A DNA stretch of 64,000 bases from positions 121,711-185,710 of the forward strand of contig JAVBMY010000003.1 of NCBI GenBank assembly GCA_031551865.1. Direction: 5' to 3'. The notes under the pieces were generated by a model, which was not told the origin of the DNA, ran no database searches, and saw only the letters and a list, made by a program, of their open reading frames with translations. Below are positions 51,896 to 59,011 of this stretch, piece by piece; position 1 is the stretch's first letter; the number at the start of each line of letters is the position of its first letter. Position numbers and translations under genes: made by a program. The DNA is from Rikenella sp031551865 (lineage in GTDB: Bacteria > Bacteroidota > Bacteroidia > Bacteroidales > Rikenellaceae).

Positions 51896-53227
51896 TTACA
51901 GGTCGGTGATCGGTTTGAAGCGCGGCACGAGGATTTTCATCACCGCCCAGGCGATCAGGTAGGCCAGCGCGCAGAAAACGAAGAGAATGGTATAGCCCTG
52001 CGTGACGTCGCCCGCCGCCTTGAAGTGATCGAAAATGCGTCCGGCGCCGGAATTGATCAGCACGCCGCCGAGGCCCCCGGCCATGCCGCCGATCCCGGTG
52101 ACCGAGCCCACGGCTTTCTTGGGGAACATATCCGACACGGTGGTGAAGATGTTCGCCGACCATGCCTGGTGGGCCGACGCGGCGATCCCGATCACCACTA
52201 CGGCGAACCAGTAGCCGTAGCCGCCGATCCACTGGGCACCGAGCACCACCAGCGGACATAACGCTATAATAAACATGGCGCGCATGCGGGCGGCGTAGGG
52301 GTTCATGCCGCGTTTGATAAAGAATTCGGGGAACCAGCCGCCGCAGACCGACCCCACGCAAGTCATCGAATAGAGCACGGCCAGCGGCACGGCGATGGCT
52401 GTGGCGTCCATGCCGTATTGCGCCAGCATGAACGAAGGCAGCCAGAAAAGCAGGAACCACCACACGCCGTCGGTCATGAATTTGCCGAACGCAAAGGCCC
52501 AGGTCTGCCGGTAACCCAGCAGGCGGAACCAGCTGATCTTGCCGGTATCGCCGTCGCCCCTGGCCTCTTCGGCCGTAGCGGCATCCTGATGGATGTAGTC
52601 GTATTCTTTTTGTGAAAGTTTACCTGTGGCGAGTTTCTGCGACGGCGTGCCGTAGAAGAGCAGCCAGCAAACGAGCCACACGAAGCCGAGGGCGCCGATG
52701 AGAATGAAGGCCCATTGCCACCCCCACGCCGCGGCGATGAAGGGCACGGTGAGCGGGGCAAGGATAGCGCCGATGTTGGCCCCGGAGTTGAAGATCCCGG
52801 TGGCCAGGGAACGTTCGCGTTTGGGGAACCACTCGGCGGTGGTTTTGATGGCGGCGGGAAAATTGCCCGATTCGCCGAACCCGAGGGCGGCCCGGGCGCC
52901 CATGAAGCCGCGCACACCGAAAGCCAGCGCGTGGCTCATGGCGCCGGCCGACCACACGACGATCGACCAGGCATAACCCTTCCGGGTGCCGAGCCAGTCG
53001 ATAATACGTCCGGCAAAGAGCATCGAGAGGGCGTAGACGAGCGTGAAGGCCGAGGTGATGTCGCCGTAGTCGGCATCGCTCCAGCCGAAGGTGGCCGAGA
53101 GATCTTCCTTGAGCAGCGAGAGCACCTGCCGGTCGAGGTAGTTGATGGTGGTGGCGAAGAACAGGAGCGCACAGATGGTCCAGCGGTAACGCCCGATCTT
53201 CTGGTTGACTTGTTGAAATTTGGTCAT
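51896..53227 (-). CDS. exuT: MFS hexuronate transporter (ExuT-like)
   Basis: 443 residues, 12 predicted transmembrane helices, anion:cation symporter branch of the MFS: RWTICALLFFATTINYLDRQVLSLL at the first helix, FGESGNFPAAIKTTAEWFPKRERSLATGIFNSG, and a central cytoplasmic loop (about 205-235). ExuT-type carriers import galacturonate or glucuronate; here the context suggests unsaturated or keto-deoxy uronates. It is the last gene of the kduI-kdgK-kduD-eda run, 309 bp after eda, a gap filled with repeats, so it may be transcribed separately. Confidence 0.88.
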   Translation of the reverse strand: MTKFQQVNQKIGRYRWTICALLFFATTINYLDRQVLSLLKEDLSATFGWSDADYGDITSAFTLVYALSMLFAGRIIDWLGTRKGYAWSIVVWSAGAMSHALAFGVRGFMGARAALGFGESGNFPAAIKTTAEWFPKRERSLATGIFNSGANIGAILAPLTVPFIAAAWGWQWAFILIGALGFVWLVCWLLFYGTPSQKLATGKLSQKEYDYIHQDAATAEEARGDGDTGKISWFRLLGYRQTWAFAFGKFMTDGVWWFLLFWLPSFMLAQYGMDATAIAVPLAVLYSMTCVGSVCGGWFPEFFIKRGMNPYAARMRAMFIIALCPLVVLGAQWIGGYGYWFAVVVIGIAASAHQAWSANIFTTVSDMFPKKAVGSVTGIGGMAGGLGGVLINSGAGRIFDHFKAAGDVTQGYTILFVFCALAYLIAWAVMKILVPRFKPITDL

Positions 53228-53310
53228 CGACTGAGGTTGTTTGGGTTAACTATTTATCGTCATTGCGAGGCCGTGAGGAACGAAGCGGCGAACGATCTGT
53301 CCGCGTACCC

Positions 53311-53527
53311 CGGGTAATTTTCCCGTCGTAGCGAGGAGTGACCGAGAGAAACGGGAACGGTCCGGCAATCGTATAGTGAACCCTGCAAGGTATATGCTAC
53401 GATTGCGGAGTCTGCCCCGGGCGAAGCCGAGGGATATTCCTCGCTACGACGGGGAAGATTATCCGGGATGTGCCTGCGGCTCTTCGCAGCGATGGGGAAG
53501 ATTATCCGGGGGGCACCTGCGGCTCCT
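53311..53527. repeat. Nested inverted and tandem repeats between eda and exuT
   Basis: Two tandem 43-bp units (53442-53484 and 53485-53527) share GGGGAAGATTATCCGGG and CCTGCGGCTC. The first unit together with its left flank (53436-53461) is also an inverted repeat of 53311-53335 (TTTTCCCGTCGTAGCGAGG). 53258-53275 matches the CGTCATTGCGAGG motif that also occurs at 54232. No gene in 53228-53536. Confidence 0.7.
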
Positions 53528-53536
53528 CGCAATACT

Positions 53537-54208
53537 CTATTTCCGTACCGAAGCGGCTATGGCGAGTACCTCTTTGATCAGCGCGGTGATCTCGCCCCAC
53601 TTTTGCTCTTTGATCAATGCGGCGGGGAAGAGGTTCGAGCCCATTCCGACGCACGCGACGCCGGCCGAGAACCAGGCACCGAGGCTCTCGGCGGTGGGCT
53701 CGACGCCTCCGGTGGGCATGATCGACGACCAGGGGCAGGGGCCTTTGATGGCTTTGACGAATTCGGGGCCCCCGACGCTCGATCCGGGAAATATCTTGAC
53801 GATTTCGGCCCCCAATTCTTCAGCGCGGCCGATCTCGCTCAGGGTGCCGCAGCCGGGGCTCCATAGCACCTTGCGGCGGTTGCAGGCGCGGGCGGTTGCA
53901 TCGTCGAGCAGGGGTGACACGATGAAGTTGGCGCCGAGTTGCATATACAGCGCGGCCGTCGGGGCATCGACCACCGATCCGGCGCCGAGGATCATCCCGG
54001 GCAGTTCGGCGGCGGCCCATCGGTTCAGTTCGGCGAATATCTCGTGGGCGAAGTCGCCGCGGTTGGTGAACTCGAACACACGGAGCCCGGCGGCGTGGCT
54101 GGCCCTGAGAATTTCGCGGCACACGCCGGCCGAAGGATGGTAGAATACGGGAATCACGCCTTGCCGTTGCATGGCCTGCGCGACTTCGATGCGGGTGAAT
54201 CGTGCCAT
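53537..54208 (-). CDS. eda: 2-dehydro-3-deoxyphosphogluconate (KDPG) aldolase
   Basis: 223 residues, class I aldolase TIM barrel. GVIPVFYHPS at the N-terminus, EFTNRGD with the catalytic Glu, LGAGSVVDAPTAALYMQLGA, FIVSPLLDD, SPGCGTLSEI and the Schiff-base Lys in EIVKIFPGSSVGGPEFVKA. It splits KDPG to pyruvate and glyceraldehyde-3-phosphate, the last step of the uronate pathway in this cluster. It follows kduD on the same strand with a 187-bp repeat-containing gap. Confidence 0.94.
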   Translation of the reverse strand: MARFTRIEVAQAMQRQGVIPVFYHPSAGVCREILRASHAAGLRVFEFTNRGDFAHEIFAELNRWAAAELPGMILGAGSVVDAPTAALYMQLGANFIVSPLLDDATARACNRRKVLWSPGCGTLSEIGRAEELGAEIVKIFPGSSVGGPEFVKAIKGPCPWSSIMPTGGVEPTAESLGAWFSAGVACVGMGSNLFPAALIKEQKWGEITALIKEVLAIAASVRK

Positions 54209-54395
54209 AAATTGCGGTTGTTATCTATTTCGTCATTGCGAGGGCCGCGTAACGGCCTGCGGCAATCTTCCCTTTCAAAAGCTACTACACTGCCGGAATC
54301 TATTCTGCCGAAACTGCGGGGGGGGTATCTCTCATGCATTCTAAGCTCGGGGCCGACCCAGCAGGGCTCGCGTAATGACCCGGGAAATTGTATCG

Positions 54396-55178
54396 TTATT
54401 TGGGTTGTTTGCCGATGTAGGCCAGGATGCCGCCATCAACGTAGAGGATATGGCCGTTCACGAAGTCCGAAGCGGCCGAGGCGAGGAACACGGCGGGGCC
54501 CTGCAGGTCGTCGGTGGTGCCCCAGCGGGCGGCGGGCGTCTTGGCGATGATAAAGTCGTTGAACGGATGGCCGGGCTCGCGCAGGGGCGCCGTCTGCGGG
54601 GTGGCGATGTAGCCGGGCCCGATGCCGTTCACCTGGATGTTGTGTTCGGCCCACTCGCAGGCAAGGTTCTTGGTGAGCATCTTGAGCCCGCCCTTGGCGG
54701 CGGCATAGGCCGACACCGTTTCGCGCCCCAGCTCGCTCATCATCGAGCAAATGTTGATGATCTTGCCTCCGCCATTGGCGATCATACCGGGGGCCACGGC
54801 TTTCGACATGATAAAGGGGCCGTTGAGGTCGATGTCGATCACCTGCCGGAACTCGGCAGCGCTCATTTCGAGGGCGGGGATGCGCTTGATAATCCCGGCG
54901 TTGTTGACCAGGATGTCGATCACGCCCACTTCTTTTTTCACTTGTTCCACAAGTTTACAGACCTGTTCTTCGTCGGTTACGTCACACACGTAGCCATGGG
55001 CGGCGATACCGTCTTCGCGATAGGCGGCGATGCCTTTCTGCACCAGGTCGGCGTTGATGTCGTTGAAGACGATGGTGGCGCCGGCGCCGTGCAGGGCTTT
55101 GGCGATAGCCATCCCGATACCGTACGAGGCGCCGGTCACCAGAGCGGTCTTTCCGGCTAAGGAGAATGCGTTTTTCAT
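54396..55178 (-). CDS. kduD: SDR dehydrogenase, 2-keto-3-deoxygluconate 5-dehydrogenase / gluconate 5-dehydrogenase type
   Basis: 260 residues, classical short-chain dehydrogenase: TGASYGIG cofactor loop, NNAGIIKRIP, catalytic Ser in INICSMMSELG, YAAAK (Tyr-x-x-x-Lys), and IGPGYIATPQT. It most likely reduces 3-deoxy-D-glycero-2,5-hexodiulosonate to KDG, the step after KduI; gluconate 5-dehydrogenase is the alternative and the two are hard to separate by sequence. Its place between kdgK and eda favours the KduD role. Confidence 0.87.
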   Translation of the reverse strand: MKNAFSLAGKTALVTGASYGIGMAIAKALHGAGATIVFNDINADLVQKGIAAYREDGIAAHGYVCDVTDEEQVCKLVEQVKKEVGVIDILVNNAGIIKRIPALEMSAAEFRQVIDIDLNGPFIMSKAVAPGMIANGGGKIINICSMMSELGRETVSAYAAAKGGLKMLTKNLACEWAEHNIQVNGIGPGYIATPQTAPLREPGHPFNDFIIAKTPAARWGTTDDLQGPAVFLASAASDFVNGHILYVDGGILAYIGKQPK

Positions 55179-55214
55179 GAGTATATGTGGTTAATTTGTT
55201 CCTCTTGTATGCAT

Positions 55215-55307
55215 TATGTCATCCCGAGCGAAGCCGAGGGAGCTTTTCAGAAACCAGGCGATGATTATTCATTGCCAAGCTCCCTCGGCTTCGCTCGGGA
55301 TGACATA
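55215..55307. repeat. Perfect 31-bp inverted repeat
   Basis: Arms 55215-55245 and 55277-55307 are exact complements (TATGTCATCCCGAGCGAAGC at the outer end) around a 31-nt loop. It is the longest perfect hairpin in the window and belongs to the same family as 35037-35108. It lies between kdgK and kduD inside the uronate run. Confidence 0.8.
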
Positions 55308-55344
55308 CGGAAGACCCGCTTCCCCGTTGTATTAGTTTATGATG

Positions 55345-55394
55345 ACAGGCCCGCGGCTGCGGGGGTCGCCGCAAAGCGGCGACCCGCAGGCCTG
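55345..55394 (-). terminator. Strong hairpin after kdgK
   Basis: Inner 9-bp stem (GGTCGCCGC; 55364-55372 and 55376-55384) with an AAA loop, extended by ACAGGCC/GGCCTGT. There is no T-run, so it may act as an attenuator or mRNA stabiliser rather than a terminator. Confidence 0.5.
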
Positions 55395-55422
55395 TATGCT
55401 ATTTCAATAGTGCGCACGATAC

Positions 55423-56463
55423 TTACCGCGCCACTCGGCCCGAAATGTCGCCGCCCATCAGGGCCTCGACCTCGGCCACGGTCGCCAGGTTGAAGTCGCC
55501 GTAAATGGTGTGTTTGAGGCACGAGGCGGCCGCGGCGAACTCCAGCGCCCGCTGGTCATCGCCCGGCCAGGTGAGCAACCCGTAAATCAGCCCCCCCATG
55601 AACGAGTCGCCGCCGCCCACACGGTCGACGATATGGGTGATGTCGTAGCGTTTCGATTGGTAGAGCTTGCCGCCGGCCCACAGGCAGCCGCCCCAGGTGT
55701 TGTGGTTGGCGTTGACCGAGCCACGCAGGGTGATGATCACTTTCTGTGCGCGCGGGAAGCGCTGCATCATCCGGGTGCAGACCGATTCGAACTGGACCGC
55801 GTCGACGTCGCCGCCGGTGCGGGCCACGTCGAAGCCTTCGGGCCGGATGCCGAACACTTTCTCGGCGTCTTCTTCGTTTCCGAGGATGATGTCGCACCCT
55901 TCGACCAACGCAGGCATCACTTCGGAAGCCTTCTTTCCGTATTTCCAAAGATTCTTACGGTAATTGAGGTCGCACGACACGGTGACACCCATACGGTTGG
56001 CCGCGCGGATGGCCTCACCGCAAACATCGGCAGCGCCCTGCGACAGGGCCGGGGTGATGCCCGTCCAGTGGAACCAGCGGGCCCCGTGCAACACGGTTTC
56101 CCAGTCGATCATGCCGGGTTGTATGCCGGCGATCGAAGAGTGGGCGCGGTCGTAGATCACTTTGCTGCCGCGCGACACGGCCCCGGTTTCGAGAAAGTAG
56201 ATACCCAGGCGCCCGCCTCCCCAGAGGATATTCGGAGTGCCGACACCGTATTTATGCAGGTTCATCACACAGGCGCGGGCGATGTCGTTGTCGGGCAGGC
56301 GGGTGACGAATTCGGCACTGAGCCCGTAATTGGCAAGCGACACGGCCACGTTGGCCTCGCCGCCGCCGAAAGTGGCGATGTATTCCGAAGCCTGCGAGAA
56401 ACGTTCGTAGCCGGGGGTCGCGAGGCGGAGCATGATCTCGCCGAAGGTGACTATTTTATCCAT
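55423..56463 (-). CDS. kdgK: 2-keto-3-deoxygluconate kinase
   Basis: 346 residues, PfkB/ribokinase family: N-terminal FGEIMLRLATPGYERF, substrate lid FGGGEANVAVSLANYG, LRGSVNANHNTWGG and the anion-hole/catalytic-base motif DRVGGGDSFMGGLIYGLL. It phosphorylates KDG to KDPG in the cytoplasm. It lies 36 bp after kduI on the same strand, the tightest link of the run, so the two are probably co-transcribed from the promoter at 57378-57385. Confidence 0.93.
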   Translation of the reverse strand: MDKIVTFGEIMLRLATPGYERFSQASEYIATFGGGEANVAVSLANYGLSAEFVTRLPDNDIARACVMNLHKYGVGTPNILWGGGRLGIYFLETGAVSRGSKVIYDRAHSSIAGIQPGMIDWETVLHGARWFHWTGITPALSQGAADVCGEAIRAANRMGVTVSCDLNYRKNLWKYGKKASEVMPALVEGCDIILGNEEDAEKVFGIRPEGFDVARTGGDVDAVQFESVCTRMMQRFPRAQKVIITLRGSVNANHNTWGGCLWAGGKLYQSKRYDITHIVDRVGGGDSFMGGLIYGLLTWPGDDQRALEFAAAASCLKHTIYGDFNLATVAEVEALMGGDISGRVAR

Positions 56464-56499
56464 GGGTAGCTAAATCACAAAAAGATGGGTTTTGCCGGT

Positions 56500-57342
56500 T
56501 TACCGCAGGTCGGTGGGCTGGCAGGTGTCCATGTCGCCGTAGTCGAGGTTCTCGCCGGCCATGCCCCAGATGAAGGTGTAGTTACTGGTGGCGCAGGCCG
56601 AGTGGATCGACCACGAAGGCGAAATGACGGCCTCTTCGTTCTTCATCCAGATGTGGCGGGTCTCGGTGATCTCGCCCATGAAATGGCAGACGGCCTGGTT
56701 GTCGGGCACTTCGAAGTAGAAGTAGGCTTCCATCCGGCGGCTGTGGGTGTGGGGGGGCATGGTGTTCCAGACGCTGCCGGGGCGCAGTTCGGTCATGCCC
56801 ATCTGGAGCTGGCAGGTGGGAAGCACTTCGCGCACGATGAGTTTGTTGATCGTGCGGTGGTTGCTGCCTTCGAGGCTGCCCATCTCGGCCACCACGGCAT
56901 CGGCCTTGGTGACCTTTCGGTCGGGGTAAGCGGTGTGCGCCGGGGCCGAGTTGAGGTAGAAATGCGCGGGAGCCGCGGGGTCTTTGCTCGAAAAAACGAC
57001 CGTGCGGTCGCCCATGCCCACGTAGAGGGCCTCTTTGTAGGCAAGTTCGAAGACCACGCCGTCGACTTCGACGGTACCGGGGCCGCCGACGTTGATCACG
57101 CCGAGTTCGCGGCGGTGCAGGAAGAAGGGGGCTTTGAGCGGGTCGATAGCTTCGAGCGTGAGCGTTGAGTGGCAGGGCACGGCGCCACCGACGATCAGCC
57201 GGTCGTACATCGAATAGACCAGTTTCACCCGGTCGCAGACCATCAGGTCGCCGATCAGGTGTTCCTCGCGCAGGCGGGCGGTATCGTAGGCTTTGGCGTC
57301 GCGCGGATGCGAGGCGTTGCGGATCTCGAAGGTTGTTTTCAT
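56500..57342 (-). CDS. kduI: 5-dehydro-4-deoxy-D-glucuronate isomerase
   Basis: 280 residues of the KduI cupin family: SHPRDAKAYDTARLREEHLI at the N-terminus, YSMYDRLIVGGAVPC, RRELGVINVGGPGTVEVDG and the metal-site segment WNTMPPHTHSRRMEAYFYF (His-x-His, Glu). It isomerises the keto-deoxyuronate that forms spontaneously from unsaturated uronic acid monomers. As first gene of the run behind a perfect -7 box it probably defines the operon's start. The product is the substrate of the dehydrogenase at 54396-55178. Confidence 0.96.
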   Translation of the reverse strand: MKTTFEIRNASHPRDAKAYDTARLREEHLIGDLMVCDRVKLVYSMYDRLIVGGAVPCHSTLTLEAIDPLKAPFFLHRRELGVINVGGPGTVEVDGVVFELAYKEALYVGMGDRTVVFSSKDPAAPAHFYLNSAPAHTAYPDRKVTKADAVVAEMGSLEGSNHRTINKLIVREVLPTCQLQMGMTELRPGSVWNTMPPHTHSRRMEAYFYFEVPDNQAVCHFMGEITETRHIWMKNEEAVISPSWSIHSACATSNYTFIWGMAGENLDYGDMDTCQPTDLR

Positions 57343-57377
57343 GGGAATACGGTGGCTAACGGGTTACGGCAATTAAA

Positions 57378-57404
57378 CAAAGTTAGGGATTTTTCGGAAT
57401 TCCG
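57378..57404 (-). promoter_or_regulatory. Predicted kdu promoter with adjacent palindrome
   Basis: TAACTTTG (57378-57385, minus strand) is a perfect -7 box 36-43 bp before kduI. Directly upstream, 57395-57404 is the palindrome CGGAATTCCG, extended imperfectly by flanking TT/AA, placed where a -33 region or operator would be. No regulator gene is nearby. Confidence 0.5.
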
Positions 57405-57454
57405 GAAGAATCCGAACCTGAAGCGTATGTCCGAACAAAATCCCGGCAAAGATT

Positions 57455-57644
57455 ATGCTTATCCGCAACAATACCCCCTGTGTTTTATCTTTTGTTCTCG
57501 AAAGGTATTTGTGCATTTGACCGGGTCGCGTAAGTGAGCCCGGAGTGGGGCGCCTTCCTGCCCGGCGGGCTGTAATACCCGCCCGGGACCCGTTTACGCC
57601 CTCCGCCGACGGCGGACCGAAGAGTAATTATTGAGGATAAGCAT
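57455..57644. mobile_element. MITE-like element with terminal inverted repeats, copy 2
   Basis: 190 bp, left end ATGCTTATCCGCAACAATACC, right end complementary over about 18 of 21 positions. The interior shares ACCGGGTCGCGTAAG, GGCGGGCTGTA and CCTCCGCCGACGGCGGAC with copy 1 (16478-16664), while the first third has diverged. It lies upstream of the kdu promoter. Confidence 0.65.
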
Positions 57645-57720
57645 TTAAAAATTAACGGAATTATCTCTTTTAGGCTTACTGCTGTTTTCATCAGCTCCTT
57701 CGGGTTACCAAACGACCCGC

Positions 57721-57769
57721 GGGCCCAGCGCGCTACGCGTGCTCGGGGGAGATGGGCGCCGGGTCGAAA
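57721..57769. repeat. Short palindromic intergenic repeat, copy 2
   Basis: Near copy of 3195-3244 in the same orientation (CAGCGCGCTACGCG, then GGGCGCCGGGTCGAAA). The rest of 57343-57986 holds copy 2 of the MITE-like element and the palindromes described at 57840 and 57918; there is no gene. Confidence 0.7.
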
Positions 57770-57839
57770 GCAATGAAATATTACATCGCTGTGTCAATGA
57801 GTCTATAGTCACCTAACCTTTTCAGGTGATTGAAAGACT

Positions 57840-57877
57840 ACGAGGAGGCATCCGCACGCGTGCGGATGCCTCCTCGT
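57840..57877. repeat. Perfect 38-bp palindrome
   Basis: 57840-57858 and 57859-57877 are exact complements with no loop (centre GCACGCGTGC). A second hairpin, 12-bp stem TCGCCCCGGGGC at 57918-57929/57943-57954, follows. They sit 33-150 bp downstream of the RNA-binding protein gene on its strand and could end its transcript. Confidence 0.7.
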
Positions 57878-57986
57878 ATGTTTTGTCCGGGCGCCACAGG
57901 CGCCGTCTTGATACTGGTCGCCCCGGGGCAGGCCGGTGGCCGGCCCCGGGGCGAAACGCGGACTACGCTAATATCCGGCGGGCGGC

Positions 57987-58292
57987 TTAGTACCGGTTCC
58001 GGTTGTAGCCGCCACCGCCGCGGTTGTAGCCGCCACGGTCGTTCCGCTCGGTTTTCGGGCGGGCTACGCTCACCGTGAGGGTCTTGCCTTCGAAATCGGT
58101 GCCGTTCAGGGTATCGATCGCTTTCTGGGCGTCTTCGTCGTTGGGCATTTCGACAAAGCCGAAGCCGCGCGAACGGCCTGTTTCGCGGTCTGTAATGATG
58201 TTGGCAGACGAAACTTCTCCGTACTGCGCGAACAGTTCTTGCAGGCTTTCGGTTTTCGTGGCGAAGTTCAGATTGGAAATGTAAATGTTCAT
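57987..58292 (-). CDS. Single-RRM RNA-binding protein
   Basis: 101 residues. One RRM: RNP2 NIYISNLNF at the N-terminus and RNP1 SRGFGFVEM (about 40-50), then a Gly/Tyr/Arg/Asn tail (RGGYNRGGGGYNRNRY). Proteins of this form are the usual abundant RNA-binding proteins of Bacteroidota, thought to act as RNA chaperones or post-transcriptional regulators. It has a long leader (about 95 nt) from a perfect -7 box, compatible with leader-based control. It lies between the two arms of the uronate locus but probably has no pathway link. Confidence 0.93.
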   Translation of the reverse strand: MNIYISNLNFATKTESLQELFAQYGEVSSANIITDRETGRSRGFGFVEMPNDEDAQKAIDTLNGTDFEGKTLTVSVARPKTERNDRGGYNRGGGGYNRNRY

Positions 58293-58393
58293 TGGTGTGT
58301 TGTGGGGGAGGTGTTGCTATGAATGAATTTTGAAGTTTTATTTTACTGGCGCTGTTCTAACCGCATTCATACCACGGGTTCCGCATTCCAGGG

Positions 58394-58401
58394 CAAAAGT
58401 A
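58394..58401 (-). promoter_or_regulatory. Predicted -7 box of the RRM gene
   Basis: TACTTTTG on the minus strand matches TAnnTTTG. The leader 58293-58387 contains the near-repeated words CCGCATTC at 58361 and 58381. Confidence 0.6.
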
Positions 58402-58409
58402 ATTATTTT

Positions 58410-58612
58410 TCCGGCCGTTATACCCTTCGGAGGGGAAAATGTCCGGAAAAAATACCGGATCATTATGTCCGGCAGGCGTCTTGTCGATCGTCCGGGCCTC
58501 ATCCGGCGTTTTCGTGACGGGCATCGTCCGGGCCTTCGCTGATCAAAATGTCCGGCGAAGCATTGGGTCCTTGCATCGGCCCGGGCCGGAATAACCGGAG
58601 CGACGGGCGGCC
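58410..58612. repeat. Spacer with clustered TCCGG/CCGGA words
   Basis: About ten TCCGG or CCGGA words in 200 bp (for example ATGTCCGGAAAAAATACCGG, ATGTCCGGCAGGCG, ATCGTCCGGGCC, ATGTCCGGCGAAGC). ATGTCCGG recurs three times. No gene is present. The regular recurrence may be a decayed repeat array or a protein-binding region. Confidence 0.45.
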
Positions 58613-58631
58613 GAAGGACGGATGCGAAGTT

Positions 58632-58661
58632 AAAAAGGACACCCCGCGGGGCGTCCTTTTT
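58632..58661 (-). terminator. tRNA-Ser terminator
   Basis: 15- to 16-bp hairpin, AAAAAGGAC then a GC-rich centre, one G-U pair on the minus strand, followed by a T-run. It is placed directly after the tRNA gene. Confidence 0.8.
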
Positions 58662-58675
58662 CCCTTTCGGTCCGT

Positions 58676-58763
<88 letters not shown>

Positions 58764-58959
58764 GGGCAATGGGGTTTGGCTGCCCCGGCAGGGAAAGGCG
58801 GCCCGCAGGCCGGGATTGCGGCGTCAGTACGCCGCCTGCCGTTTCAACTCGCGCAAAGGTAATGATATTCTCGCGAAAAACAAGAAGCCGCCCCGCCGCC
58901 TGCACCCGGGGGCGGATGCCCTCTCCGGAGAATCCATTGCAAACCGGCGGAAGATATAT

Positions 58960-58967
58960 TATATTTG
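58960..58967 (+). promoter_or_regulatory. Predicted promoter of the BNR-4/GH105 gene
   Basis: TATATTTG is a perfect -7 box, with TTG at 58937-58939 twenty bp upstream as a -33 candidate. Distance to ATG 59012 is 44 bp. Confidence 0.65.
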
Positions 58968-59011
58968 CGAAGCCCGGAGGGAATATCCCCGCCGGTAAAT
59001 TCCGATAAATC

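Noticed and set aside
53311..53527. CRISPR array
   Set aside because: Only two adjacent 43-bp units with no spacers and no cas genes; it is a tandem duplication.
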